From: Dermacentor variabilis
Lineage: Eukaryota; Arthropoda; Arachnida; Ixodida; Ixodidae
Assembly: GCF_050947875.1 (NCBI RefSeq)
Contig: NC_134572.1
Coordinates: 157,811,105-157,875,104 of the forward strand
Direction of reading: 5' to 3'
DNA: 64,000 nt
The position numbers and the translations under genes were made by a program. The notes under the pieces are model-generated. The model did not search any database. It was not told the origin of the DNA and saw only the letters and a program-made list of their open reading frames with translations. Below, in pieces: positions 43,848-55,440 of this stretch. Each line of letters begins with the position of its first letter. The stretch's first letter is position 1.

Positions 43848-46800
43848 GAACAGCGACCTTCGGGGGCGAGGCCGCTGATAATCGCCCTTCGGAAGACCTC
43901 CCATCGACGCCAGCACGGTCTATTCAGCACGAATCAACGACAGCAGCCGAACTCAGCGACAGACTCTCGCTCGACATACCTGTTGTGCTCGACGGCCGCC
44001 ACGTTAGTGCTTTATTGGACACGGGGGCTGACTACTCAATCTTGTGCGGAAAACTAGCGACGGAACTTAGAAAAGTTATCACGCCTTGGTCTGGAGCGCA
44101 AATTCGTACTGCTGGCGGGCATGTCGTCACACCGTTGGGCATGTGCACGGTCAGAGTTCAAATTCGTGGGTCCACGTTTCCTGCCAGCTGCCTGATACTC
44201 CGCGATTGTTCTCGGGACCTTATCTTGGGCGTCGACTTTCTGCGAGAGTATGGTGCCATTATAGACCTCCGGGAGCGCACAGTGACTTTTTCGACAGAAA
44301 GAGCAGCGAACAACCGCGCTAATTGCCGACGTAACGCGCTTCGAGTTTACGCCGACAGTGTAACTGTACCACCACGCGCAAGTGTCATGGTAATGGTCGT
44401 ATGCGACGATCTGCGTGACGGCGAAGCTGTTGCAGAGGGCAATTCCTCCCTTATGCTGACACACGGTGTATGTGCAGCCCGCAGTCTGATTATGCTTCGA
44501 GGTGGACTTTCGGCGCTCCTCGTGACGAATTTCAGCCAGGAACATCGGCACCTATTTCGTCGTACTACTATTGCTTTCGCTGAGCCCATAGCAGACGTTG
44601 CTGAATGCTGTGCGTCTGTGACGAAGGAGAACCCAGCTCAGACACTCAGCAATATCGACATCAATTCAGACCTTTCGGAGGAAAAGCAGAAAGCGCTGCG
44701 TGAGTTGCTCCTTCGGTTCAAGGAGTGCTTCGCATCTTCTTCTAAGGTACGCCAGACGTCCATCACGAGACACCGAATAATCACGTATGACGATGCTCGT
44801 CCCATACGACAACTGCCTTATCGCGTATCGGCGAAAGAGCGCACCGTGATTAATGCACAAGTGAAAGAAATGCTTGACGATGACGTCATACAACCATCCC
44901 AAAGCCCTTGGTCATCGCCGGTGGTCCTCGTCAAAAAGAAAGACGGAACGCTTAGGTTCTGCGTTGACTATAGAAAGTTGAACAACGTCACAAAAAAAGA
45001 CGTTTATCCGCTTCCGCGGATCGATGATTCGTTAGATCGACTCCGGCGATCCAGGTATTTTTCATCCATAGATCTGAAGAGCGGATATTGGCAAATCGAA
45101 GTTGACGAACGAGATCGCGAAAAAACTGCCTTTGTTACCCCAGATGGACTGTACGAATTTAAAGTACTTCCATTTGGCCTGTGTTCTGCACCGGCCACAT
45201 TCCAGCGAATGATGGACACTGTTCTGACGGGTCTGAAGTGGCACTGCTGTTTAGTATACTTAGATGACGTCGTCGTGTTTGCGGCGACCTTCGAAGAACA
45301 TCTGAAGCGTTTAGAGGCGGTACTTGAGGCGCTCCGCTCCGCTAATCTCACGCTAAAGCCAGAAAAGTGTCACTTCGGTTACGAAGAGCTGAAGTTCCTC
45401 GGGCATGTCGTGAACGCCGACGGCGTCCAGCCTGACCCAGACAAAACATCTGCTGTTGCTGCTTTTCCGACTCCTCGTGACAAGAAAGCAGTACGCCGCT
45501 TTCTCGGTCTGTGTGCGTACTATCGTCGCTTCATCGCCAATTTCTCGCGCATCGCTGAACCACTCATACGCCTAACGCGAGAAGACACACCCTTTGTTTG
45601 GGCGGATGAGCAGGACGCAGCTTTCACCGAGTTACGGCAACGCCTGCAGGAATCACCTGTCCTCGCTCACTTTGACGAGGACGCTGACACCGAGGTGCAT
45701 ACCGATGCCAGCAACATCGGTCTAGGCGCTGTACTCGTTCAACACCAGGAAGGCGTCGAGCGAGTCATCGCTTACGCCAGTCGCACCCTTTCACGCGCCG
45801 AGACCAACTACTCCACCTCCGAGAAAGAGTGTCTAGCGGTTGTGTGGGCCATCATGAAATTTCGGCCTTATCTCTACGGTCGCCCTTTCAAGGTGGTGAC
45901 AGACCACCATTCCCTGTGTTGGTTAGCCAACTTGCGAGACCCGTCCGGGCGACTTGCTCGATGGAGTCTCCGTCTGCAGGAGTTCGATGTTACCATCGTC
46001 TACAAATCGGGCCGAAAACACGAAGATGCCGACACGTTGTCGCGCGCTCCCGTCAAAACTTGCGATAAGGACATGGACGAAGACGGCGCATTCCTTGGGG
46101 CCCTCACCGCATCAGACTTGATCATACGGCAGCGCGAGGACGCCGAAATACGCCCTCTCATCGATCACCTAGAAGGCAAGAATGCTACAATCCCACAACA
46201 TATTTCTCGCAGTCTCTCGACCTTCTGCCTCCGACAGGGCGTCCTCTACAAGAAAAACTCGAGTGCCACCGACAAAGAGTATCTATTGGTAATACCTGCC
46301 GCCCTTCGTGATGACATTCTCCTAGCCTGCCATGATGAGCCCACGTCTGGACACTTGGGATTTTCACGCACTCTTGCACGAGTACGCCAGGCGTACTACT
46401 GGCCCAGACTTTCTACCACGGTGAAGCGTTACGTGCAAAGCTGCCGGGAGTGTCAACGCAGGAAGTCGCCGTCTTTGAAGCCCGGGGGGTTACTCCAACC
46501 CATCGCACCACCTCGCGCGCCGTTTGATCAAATCGGCATGGATCTTCTGGGACCCTTTCCCTTGTCAGCCAGCGGAAACAAGTGGATTATAGTCGCCACG
46601 GACTATCTAACACGCTACGCCGAGACGAAAGCTGTACAACGTGCCACGGCCTACGAAGTTGCCCAGTTCTTTATCGAGCACATAGTCCTCAGACATGGTG
46701 CCCCCTCACATGTCATCACCGACAGAGGCACTGCCTTTACAGCCCAACTTATAGAGGACATATTCGAGCTGAGCTGCACGCAGCATCGCAAGGCGACTGC

Positions 46801-47380
46801 CTATCATCCGCAGACCAACGGACTGACAGAACGGCTAAACAAAACCATAGCTGACATGCTGTCTATGTATGTGGACGTCCAGCATAAAACATGGGATCAA
46901 GTCCTGCCGTACGTTACATTCGCGTACAACACCGCCATTCAGGAAACCACACGCTTCACACCGTTCCGTCTTGTCTACGGGCGCGAGGTCCAGACCACGC
47001 TAGACGCTATGCTCCCGCACGACACCGACGCATCACTTACTGCCGACGCCGAGCAACTTACTCAACACGCAGAGGAAGCTCGCCAACTCGCGCGCATACA
47101 CATCGCGAAGCAGCAGAGTACAGACGCACGACGCTACAACCTTCGACATCGGCACGTCGAGTACCAGCCAGGTGACCAAGTCTGGGTGTGGACTCCAGTC
47201 CGTCGCCAGGGATTGTCTGAGAAGCTCCTTAGCAGATACTTTGGACCCTACAAAGTGATCCGCCGCGTTAGTGAAGTGAACTATGAAGTCATTCCCGACG
47301 GTGCCGCGTCGCCTCGGCGTCGACAGCACCGCTCAGAGATAGTGCATGTTCTTCGCCTCAAGCCGTATTTCGCGCGTTAA
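43844..47380 (+). CDS. pol: Gypsy E Pol: protease, RT, RNase H, integrase
   Basis: About 1178 codons, expected as a Gag-Pol fusion by -1 frameshift; no ATG opens the frame, and the first alternative start is GTG at 43985. Numbering from that codon: protease LLDTGADYS, Asp12; RT with VVLVKKKDGTLRFCVDYR and the catalytic YLDD at 425-428; RNase H HTDASNIGLGAV, Asp574; integrase zinc finger (SGHLGFSRTLARVRQ to SCRECQRRK); core Asp853 (GMDLLG), Asp913 (ITDRGTAF) and Glu949 (NGLTERLNK), an exact D,D35E spacing; C-terminal GPYKVIRR module. All key residues are intact. It makes and integrates element cDNA. Confidence 0.95.
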   Translation, partial: LRTATFGGEAADNRPSEDLPSTPARSIQHESTTAAELSDRLSLDIPVVLDGRHVSALLDTGADYSILCGKLATELRKVITPWSGAQIRTAGGHVVTPLGMCTVRVQIRGSTFPASCLILRDCSRDLILGVDFLREYGAIIDLRERTVTFSTERAANNRANCRRNALRVYADSVTVPPRASVMVMVVCDDLRDGEAVAEGNSSLMLTHGVCAARSLIMLRGGLSALLVTNFSQEHRHLFRRTTIAFAEPIADVAECCASVTKENPAQTLSNIDINSDLSEEKQKALRELLLRFKECFASSSKVRQTSITRHRIITYDDARPIRQLPYRVSAKERTVINAQVKEMLDDDVIQPSQSPWSSPVVLVKKKDGTLRFCVDYRKLNNVTKKDVYPLPRIDDSLDRLRRSRYFSSIDLKSGYWQIEVDERDREKTAFVTPDGLYEFKVLPFGLCSAPATFQRMMDTVLTGLKWHCCLVYLDDVVVFAATFEEHLKRLEAVLEALRSANLTLKPEKCHFGYEELKFLGHVVNADGVQPDPDKTSAVAAFPTPRDKKAVRRFLGLCAYYRRFIANFSRIAEPLIRLTREDTPFVWADEQDAAFTELRQRLQESPVLAHFDEDADTEVHTDASNIGLGAVLVQHQEGVERVIAYASRTLSRAETNYSTSEKECLAVVWAIMKFRPYLYGRPFKVVTDHHSLCWLANLRDPSGRLARWSLRLQEFDVTIVYKSGRKHEDADTLSRAPVKTCDKDMDEDGAFLGALTASDLIIRQREDAEIRPLIDHLEGKNATIPQHISRSLSTFCLRQGVLYKKNSSATDKEYLLVIPAALRDDILLACHDEPTSGHLGFSRTLARVRQAYYWPRLSTTVKRYVQSCRECQRRKSPSLKPGGLLQPIAPPRAPFDQIGMDLLGPFPLSASGNKWIIVATDYLTRYAETKAVQRATAYEVAQFFIEHIVLRHGAPSHVITDRGTAFTAQLIEDIFELSCTQHRKATAYHPQTNGLTERLNKTIADMLSMYVDVQHKTWDQVLPYVTFAYNTAIQETTRFTPFRLVYGREVQTTLDAMLPHDTDASLTADAEQLTQHAEEARQLARIHIAKQQSTDARRYNLRHRHVEYQPGDQVWVWTPVRRQGLSEKLLSRYFGPYKVIRRVSEVNYEVIPDGAASPRRRQHRSEIVHVLRLKPYFAR

Positions 47381-47460
47381 GGCGACGCCAATCCGATATC
47401 ATACGAATTCCACACTTCCTCCTCCTAGTTTAGTAAGCATCGGGTCGATGCCTTTCTTTT

Positions 47461-47473
47461 GGCGGGGGAGTAA
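47461..47473 (+). promoter_or_regulatory. Polypurine tract of Gypsy E
   Basis: GGCGGGGGAGTAA directly before the 3' LTR TGCC. It should resist RNase H and prime plus-strand DNA synthesis. Confidence 0.75.
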
Positions 47474-47663
47474 TGCCGCCAGGTGTCACGAGCCAGCGCT
47501 GAAAAACAAAGAAGTTGGGACTGGAACACGCGCTCAGCAAGAGACGGGCGCTGAAGTAGAAGAGGTAGAAGCTGAGGACGCCGGCTTAAATTATTGCACG
47601 CCATCTTGTTCAACCGCCTCCCTCGCCGACGCCGGGTACATCGTCTATTGTCTTTTCGTGACA
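47474..47663 (+). repeat. 3' LTR of Gypsy E
   Basis: 190 bp, base-for-base the same as the 5' LTR as far as I can check. It is followed by the second ATAT copy. Identity of the LTRs means few or no mutations since insertion. Confidence 0.97.
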
Positions 47664-47667
47664 ATAT

Positions 47668-47984
47668 TATGCAAAGATATTTCATTTAATTTTTTACTTA
47701 GATAAACATTCATTCATATCTCTAATAGTACACACTTTAAATCCAATTTAAAGATTTCACCCTAATTTATTAAAAAAATGGAATTTTCTTCCCCGCCAGA
47801 CTAACGGCACATCCCAAAAGCTGGGTGGCAGCATTTCACTAGTGAACAATAACAAGAAGAATTGAAAGCTCGCTGTAGTGTTTTAAATTTTTTATTATGA
47901 ACATCTGTCATAGATATGCTGCTGAATGTTCTTTTTCTATTGAAATTTTTGTGTGCTCTTTGATATGGCTTGTCTGAACAACAG
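47668..47984. other. Unassigned AT-rich flank right of Gypsy E
   Basis: AT-rich with homopolymer runs. No coding motif, LTR or tail is recognised. Confidence 0.4.
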
Positions 47985-48453
47985 TTCTGTGCCGTCTTTG
48001 GCTCGGCGTGGCATTCACAAACGCCTTTTCTTTCCGTATTACAACGGCCGACAGACTAGCATGCGACACCTGCGGCTGCGAGGGGATGATTAAGCAACTC
48101 CTGTGTGACTGTCCCCGTCAGAATGCTTCAAGTGCTCGCGACAGCGCTCGAAAAATGTGTGATCGCCCCTTAGATGAAAAAGTTCTAGGACACTAATCCA
48201 GATAGGTTTCAGCGTCCCTTGCCCTAAATGCCCTTCTCGAGTTTTTAAGAGCTTGTGAATTTTGTTATCGTCTTTGAATGCTGTAGAACGCAGCATCGCG
48301 TTATTGTTTAAATTATTCTCACCTTTTTCTGCTTTCTTTCTTCTTGTTTCAACTTTTATTCACTTTAATGGGGCTTATAGCAGGCACCCAGTACTTATAC
48401 TGGCCAACAGTCCTTTGTTTCTTAGCCTTTTTGTCTCTCTCTCTCTCTCTCTC
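47985..48453 (+). mobile_element. 3' end of a LINE (RNase H C-terminal region and (TC)n tail)
   Basis: LGVAFTNAFSFRITTADRLA and CDTCGCEGMIKQLLCDCPRQ match in layout the C-terminal end of the LINE piece at 62931-63633 (VAFTNSYSYRIGMADSP, CAKCKCEETISHLLCHCSRF). The stop follows DEKVLGH at about 48196. A 3' UTR-like stretch ends in a (TC)n tract at 48433-48453, like the (GA/TC)n tail of the other copy. 5' truncation is normal for LINEs. No target duplication was verified. Confidence 0.6.
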
Positions 48454-50751
48454 AGAACAAACTCTCTTTTGGGTGTGAGCCATGATCGGAGACAATAATC
48501 AGTGTGATTATCTATTTATCTCTCTCTTTATATAATATATATGACTTATCACACGCACAACCTAGGCATGCATAATGGTATGAAAAATTGATAAGGTAGC
48601 ATGAATGAAGTACCGTAAGAAAAAGAAATACGTTAGAACCCATCTGCCGATGGCTGTCGATGGCGATGCGATTGGGGTTAAAAAAATAAAGCAATACACC
48701 GTCTTGCTGAAGCGACGTTTATTTAAAACCTGCAATGTCCACTTTTACACCTTCACAGCTTCGGATATACGCGACATATAGTCTCCAGTATGGGTCCACT
48801 TTGCTGCGGCACTTATTTGCTAGAATCATTCATGATCTTAATGGCAGTTGAGGTGATGTTTTGTATGTGCATTCGTGGATATCTGCGATTTATCAGGTAT
48901 AATTGGGGTGTACTTTGGAAAATAATACTGCAATAAGTACCTTTCACAGGTAGCGCAGTTCTAGCCTTTGAGCTAAATTCTTCGGTGAGGGGCTCATTAC
49001 CTATAGAAGGAATGAAAATGCTTGATTGAATAGGTAAACTGATTCCTCGAATATATTTTCTAAGTAATATTATGCACGGTACATGTTGCCATTTACGGAT
49101 TGTGGCCGGTGAGCTCGCACGGCGTTTCCGCTTGGAATAAATTATCAAGAAGGATTCAATTTTCAGACAAGTATTTTCAAAGTGCCCGGTCAAATATTTC
49201 GGCGTTTTAGTTATTTTTTTCTTCGATAAATAAAGCATTGATTTGTGGAACAAGTAAGAGGAACAAGTGTGCATTTTTTACTGCAAGTTTGATCGCGCCT
49301 ATATCGAAACGGGTGCCGTACTGAGCATTTGCACCAAGTCGATATACCTAGCACGCTACCATTCATAGATGAACACGCCTACTGTAGATTGCCTATTGAA
49401 AATGCTTGCTTGTCAAACTTTGCTCATTACTCAATTTCCACTTTAGTTACACGTGAATGTGACCCCCACCTCATCGATAAAATTAGTTCAATGGTTAGAA
49501 TTGTGCTATCTACAAAAAACGACAGCTAAATATTTAGTACAGCTAAAAAAGCACATGTGATATTCGCTGGGTACCAACTCACCAAGCACCAAGCAGCACG
49601 TATGGCAAAGAAGGTACACTGAAGAAAAAAAAAAGCTGACTTCTAAAATAGTGGGCTCAATCTATTCTTTGAAGGTGAAATGCCAGGGAAGCTGTCGTCG
49701 TTATGATCCATAATTCACCTTCTATTCTTCTTGGTGTGGCTGTGGTGAGCGCAAAAAACAAACGAGTATAAGAAACAAAACACGATTTACGCCGGAGCAC
49801 TACACCGAAGTGCACGAAACAAAGCACGCTCGAACATCACCACAGCACGCAGACATAAGCGCCGCCGCGGTGCCGCGGTCACCACCCCTTCCATGCATCT
49901 GCCGCAACAACTGCTGCAGCCGCGACAGCTCCAACTCGGCCAACGCGCATGGCATTTATAACGACAGAAGCGCAGGGCATGGACACAGGCGCCATCGTCA
50001 AACTCTTTGCCCCTCTCCCCCTACCCGTCTGCATTCCAGCCGTGCCGACACCTCTGACGCGCGTGACTTTAAACCACACAAGCGCGGGCAATGCGCACAG
50101 GCACCGCCTAGTCGTATTGTCTCCATTCTTGTCGCCCATACGGACACCACCGCATGCATGCGGCGATGCGTACGGGGGCTAGAGGTTGACATCTTCGCTG
50201 CAAAAGAGAAACAAAAAAAATTAGAACAAACGCAATAAGCTTCCCAAGATCTAGTTCTTGCGGCCTACTGTTGAATAACCGACTCCTGGTCACATTGTGT
50301 TTATCCTTATTTATTTATTCGGTACACCTACATCGCATGCATGGCATTATCGTAGGGGGGTTAAAGTGGAGGCGGTCACAATGGAAAAATATTCAGCAAC
50401 AAGGTGCGTTTTGAACAAAACGACTTAAGACTGGTAAAGAATGCTGGAGCTTGAAGATGTCGGAATGAAATTATGGGAAGCGAACGAGTCTCGGACAAAG
50501 GAGGGCTTTTTGGAGTTTCCGAAGTCTGTTCTAAGGCAGGTTACTTGGTCTCATGATAGGCAGCGTATGCTAAAGGATCACCGCTTCCCAGTTAGTCGAA
50601 AAATATGTCAAGGGGCGTAGGGTTTCAGGTGAATACCATCTTCGAAAAAATTCAGCTCTATTAGACTGTTTAATGGTGGATGATCAGTGAGGCTGTTTAT
50701 GTGGGCCCATTAATAGTGAACTGTCAATTGCCGTACGTCAAACGCCGTATG
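48454..50751. other. Unassigned region between a LINE end and duplicated copy 2
   Basis: AT-rich DNA with small ORFs only. The 49780-50250 part is markedly GC-rich (CCGCCGCGGTGCCGCGG and similar), with a 142-codon Arg/Ser/His-rich ORF (49810-50238, +). It has no domain and opposing ORFs are similar in length, so I do not call a gene. A host exon or promoter cannot be excluded. Confidence 0.4.
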
Positions 50752-53700
50752 AAGATAAATCGTAGCCGAGGCGCGACTAGTCGCTCCTCCTCGATGTTGA
50801 AGACGGTGGGCCCTCAGGACGCTCTAGGCGGCCGAAAGTCCTTTTGATTCGGCGGCCCCTATGGCTCAGCCTACGCCCCGGTGTTTGTCTTGCGGCCATC
50901 AGCTGTGCAGAGCAGCCGTACAACGCTCCTGTCGCTCAGCCCCTCAAAGAAGGAATATGTTTCTTTGGGCAATAACGGTCTGTATGATTACAGTCGGCTC
51001 GCGGAATGGAGTAGAGAAAACAATGGGACGAATTATATAATGGATGAAATGACAAATCAAATACCCGTTTGATGTTGACGCCAGACAACTTTCTTAGCCA
51101 TGTCACCGAGATTTGTGAAGCGAAGGGTAGCTCATGGGGGAATTGTGGTAGTGCAAGATAATTTCATGATAGATGAGTAGGCATTCCCGCGCACTGCAAA
51201 AGGAAGGTAGACTATCCCCTGCCCGGTTGACGAGTGCTCAGGCAACAAGGCCGAGCACTCGTATTACCGTATTACCGGAATGTCCGCAGTGCGCTGGACC
51301 CCATAGGAGGGGGATATGCATTTGAAATGAAGGATCAATTGCAGTATACGATAGGCGGGCACGTGAATTCGACACATAGCAAAGTTACAAATGGCTCTTT
51401 TTGAGTCTCATAACATATGTTCATCCTGAGGGTGAGCAATTACTAGAGTAATGGAGGCTTCTTCCGCCTCGATTGGCCACTCTGTCGACGCTAGCACTAC
51501 AAAGGGAATAGGGGTGGTTGCTTGGACATGGGCTTGGCCTACCTTGTCTCTCTCTAGGGTTGAGAGGTGCATATAGGAGCGGGAGTAATTTATCTTGCAA
51601 AAGCAGAACGCTTGGACCAGGCAGCGGGTGTCTGCTTCACGCATTCCCCTGTAGCGATAGAAATCCTGTTTAGGAGGGAGGATGTATTCAGCACCTACCT
51701 TCCTATAGCACATATAACGATGGAATCGCAAGGGTTATTGGCAATGCGGAAGTCTAGAATTCTTATGTTGTTTACCTCTTGGGTGAGTTTATAATCCTGA
51801 TATGTTGAAATTGCTGGAGGAGAAGGGTCTTTGGGGCGAATGAGATGTTGAGAAGTTCAGATACCTGAGCGGGAAAGCTCAGCCCGATGATCCGTGCATG
51901 TTCTTGCAACATTCTTGCTGCTTTTTGACGGGTATATTCGACTGTGTTACTTTTGCCTGTGGTGGTCATGAAAGTAACGTCATCGACGTACAGGGAGTCC
52001 TGTAGTTCCAGTATGGCGGACAAGTATTGCGCAAGCGGGATTAGAGTTATATTAAATGTAAAAAGAGACAGGACTGCCCCGTGCGGAGTGCCCCTGCTGC
52101 CGAGGGTGAAAGTATGCGTTTTACCAATCCGAGGGTTAAAAATTCTGTAACATGCGCTTAAACATGCGTTAAAATAGCTGAAATATATTGGTAAGTGCGG
52201 GAACCCACGTTGAGCTGACTGAGCCAGGTCAAGCTCCCGTATGACGTATATGAAATGTGGGAATTCGTAAGCTAGTACCTCCTCTTTGAGAAGGAGCATT
52301 ATACCTTGGGTAGAGAGCGCTGCCCTTAATCGGAACATATTTGGAGAGAAAATGAGATATTTCTCCATAAATCTATTTTGGTGATTAACCATTACGTTGG
52401 AAGAGTTTACCCGCGCATGAAGTGAGGCAGAATGGCTGCAAGTTAGCTTGGCCGAGCCGTTTTCCTGGCTTTCTAATGATGGTCCCCTTCACACGTTTTC
52501 ATATCGGAGACAGTGTGCCTTGTTCCCAGTGCTGGTTAAGATATTCGGTTAGCAACTTAATTAAGCCTGCATCCGGGTTGCGTAGAGATATGCTGGTAAA
52601 GCGATCAGGGCCGGGTGTGTCCGAAGCTGATGTAACGCTACATACACCTCTGCCTGTGCTATGGGGCTGTCTAATTCTGGGTTGGGGAGGCTTCTGTAGT
52701 CTGACACGGACACGCCCGCGCACTGTAGAATATAGATTTGAATTTGGATTTGTATTATGTCCTGACCCCGCCGCTTCCTTAGATGGAGCAATCAGGTGAT
52801 TCGTTTGCTAATTTCTGCCTCGTATTTAGATGGTTCTAACAAGCAACGTAGGCAGGACCAATTTCTTTTAATTGAAGTCTTCCATGAAGCTTATTGCAGA
52901 TTTACGCCCGCTGTTGAGAGGCAAGGCCAGTTTCATGGTCTGTGTTGAGGTCGAGCATGGCGGACCTGCGGCGTCGCAATGCCCTGTTGTGTTTTGTCTG
53001 AGCCAGCGTATTTCCATATCTGATAAGCTTCCCATTGGATTAGCAAATGGCTATCGACCAGCTCGTTTTACTGCCCATCGAGGGCTCGTTTATTCACGAA
53101 TTCGACCCATTCCTCGTAGATGGATGTAAGTCATAAATACTGATCTTATCATAAAACCTGTACTTCAGCTGTCAATGACCACATGGGACAGCGGCCTGTC
53201 GCATCGAGCTAGTGGTCGAAATGTAGTGTGTATGTTGGGTGTTTTCATTCGTCCATTTTCAGTAGTCGGTGTTGTCAAATGGCCTATTTAGTGATGGCTA
53301 TCCAAGCGTGACGCTGAAGCAGCTTATAAATGAGTATTTACATGGCGGAAACATTTCCCTTACAACAGCACGGATGAGTATACTGCTGAATACAGACTCC
53401 TATACTAAAAGATTTTGCAATGCAAAAAACTGCTTTGTATGTGCTAACAGGATCGTTGTTTTCTTTTATTTTGCAGGTACTAGGTGACACGAGAACGTCT
53501 GAAAAGGTTCCCCGAAAGCTCTAGGTGTGGCCTTAGTCACGAACACATTGATATTCTGCAGCGAATAGAAGGTATAGACACATCCATTCGTAAAAGAAGA
53601 AGTTTCGCAGATTTATGCGAGCTATTCAGCCTTTATACGTGCCTTACGTTGATATGTTAATGAGCACGAAGTAGTACAAGCTCTTTGTGCAATTAATCTG

Positions 53701-55440
53701 GCAGCATGTCAGGAAAACATGTGAATTTCCAATCACTGATTGTGTTTGAGGTCAATTCACGTTCAGGATGACATTTTAGAAAACGTGAAAAGGAAAATAA
53801 CTGGCATTTATCTGGAACACGTGATCAAAACATTCACCTATATAGGCTCCGTAAAGCTGGCATTGCGCGTAAAATTTTTGGAATGCCACGTTGTTCCAAC
53901 ATATGTGTCTACATCAATGGAAGTCTAACGCGAGATGAGGCACGTGATTTTGTCATTGTATTAGCTGAGTTGCTCTTCATAGTTAGCTAGATATATAATT
54001 AGAAAAAAAAGATCAGAAAGTTTTGACAGGTTTAACATATATATGGCTCGATATAGCGCTTCAAATGCTTAATTGTTCTCCTAATGCTCTAAGGTGTTCA
54101 TTTTTAAAAAATGACTTTAAAAACGGGGATGGTATCAGGTATCGTTACGAGTGTTTAGCAACCTTGTCGCGCTGTACAAAATACTGCGCCTGGTGCAAAT
54201 AATCAGCACTTGTTTGCAACTCTGCAGCCTCAATTCTCCTACGTCAATACCAGAGTTAATGTAGGCATCAAGACTAACCTTGTCGCGCTAAATGCTGTTG
54301 AGAACAAGTTACCATATATGAAAATGTGTCCCATACGCCCAGTTGATCTCTCTTTTCGTTACTGCTTCTTGATAGAAGAGAAGGCTAGTTATCGAACAAC
54401 ATCGAATGGCTTACTCGAAGTGCACGAGAAGGTTACCGTGCAATGTCAGAAGAAACTATCAAGGAAATTGAACTAAAATGCCGTCGTTGCTTTTGCCACC
54501 CGACTGTATTCTCTCGTGATTTACTACAGAATGCAATCTTTTCTTTTTAGGCGTAAAGAACATTGGTGACTTTGCGGCAAGGCCAGACTCGGAAATAGCG
54601 TAACATAATTAGGCTGTGATAAATTATATACAATCTTGACTTGTCAAACATGGATCACAGTATTCATCACATAGGCACTTGAGTTTTACAACGTCACTTT
54701 AAAGATCTTCTGTAGCAGAACCGCTGTCTCTCTTGGAAGCTTGCCTATTTTAGGAAATATTGATATCGTTCGAACCAACGTGAGTATTAACTATCATTAC
54801 GCACACTCCTGCGATACTAATGAAATAATCGAGAAAAACTATGATTTTTTCTACATGAAACGTGAAAACGTTGTCTTGATGAGTTTTCGAAAATTGTCCT
54901 GTACTCAAAGCTTCTGTTGTGGCTCCTTCTGGCTGTCCTGATGTCCAGTTCCACAGTGCTGACCATCGCTGGGCTCAGAAAAAAGATTTGTCGCAGTTGA
55001 GCTGTTTTGGCGACTCCATATTGCTCCTTTCAGGCTCTTCTTACGCAACTTTGCTGCCAGTTTCTCGCAGAAGAATCTTATTATCGCCACGAACAATTGT
55101 TCACAGCGTCTGAATTATTCTCATTCTTCGGCTGTCGCTCTATTTGTGCAGCCAACTCATTTCACGTCCTAGTGTAAGTTCTCTTGCGGATCTTGTGGTT
55201 ACACTCAATGGCATTGCAGATGCGCTTAGCGCGAAAACTATTACACCTTGCTTTCATGTTGGTACTATGACACATCACAGCGTAGTCAAAAACATGCGCT
55301 ACACAATCTTCTACACCAAGCTCACCTTAGCATTCTATGAGGCGTAGAAGAGAAAGTCTTTAGAGACCAAAAACGCTGTGCGCTGTCTTTCGTGTGGACG
55401 ACAAAAAGACATTTGCTTTAAATGTTGTGCCAGCAATATA
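50752..55440. repeat. Duplicated segment, copy 2
   Basis: Direct-orientation partner of 32090-41150. Matching landmarks include GATAAATCGTAG at the left edge, GACGGTGGGC, GGCGGGCACGTGAATTCGAC (51353), a GACGTACAGGGAGTCCTG block in the LINE RT, GGTACTATGACACATCACA (55260) and GTTGTGCCAGCAAT at the right edge. It lacks the RTE, the inverted-repeat element and part of the LINE RNase H region seen in copy 1. Confidence 0.8.
51180..53030 (-). pseudogene. Degraded I-group LINE ORF2 in copy 2
   Basis: On the minus strand: LINE linker (53030-52860), the RT start with SLRNPDAGLIKLLTEYLNQH, a longer open RT part (52392-51772) with SLYVDDVTFMTTTGK, where the catalytic YVDD is intact unlike copy 1, and GTPHGAVLSLFTFNITLIPL for the B box. 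RNase H is reduced to its C-terminal part (about 51500-51180: VDRVANRGGRSLHY, GPAHCGHSG) because about 350 bp of LINE DNA still present in copy 1 is missing. Decayed and inactive. Confidence 0.7.

Larger units (their letters stand above)
42174..47663 (+). mobile_element. Gypsy E, apparently intact Ty3/Gypsy LTR retrotransposon
   Basis: 5490 bp with identical 190-bp LTRs (42174-42363 and 47474-47663), a 4-bp target duplication ATAT (42170-42173 and 47664-47667), primer-binding site (42370-42386), gag (42399-43847), a -1 slip site at the gag stop, pol (43844-47380) and a polypurine tract (47461-47473). No stop or frameshift disrupts either ORF and every catalytic motif checked is present. Only about 90 bp separate the pol stop from the 3' LTR, so no env exists. 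It is the only element here that looks able to move. Confidence 0.97.

Noticed and set aside
47381..47473. Possible env gene that would make Gypsy E an errantivirus
   Set aside because: Only about 90 bp lie between the pol stop and the 3' LTR, so there is no room for an envelope ORF.
48433..48453. CRISPR-like or satellite array
   Set aside because: It is a plain (TC)n tract, best read as a LINE tail; no spaced direct repeats occur anywhere in the window.
49780..50250. GC-rich island as a host promoter or first exon
   Set aside because: ORFs of similar size occur on both strands and no splice-linked coding exon could be supported. Left as unassigned.
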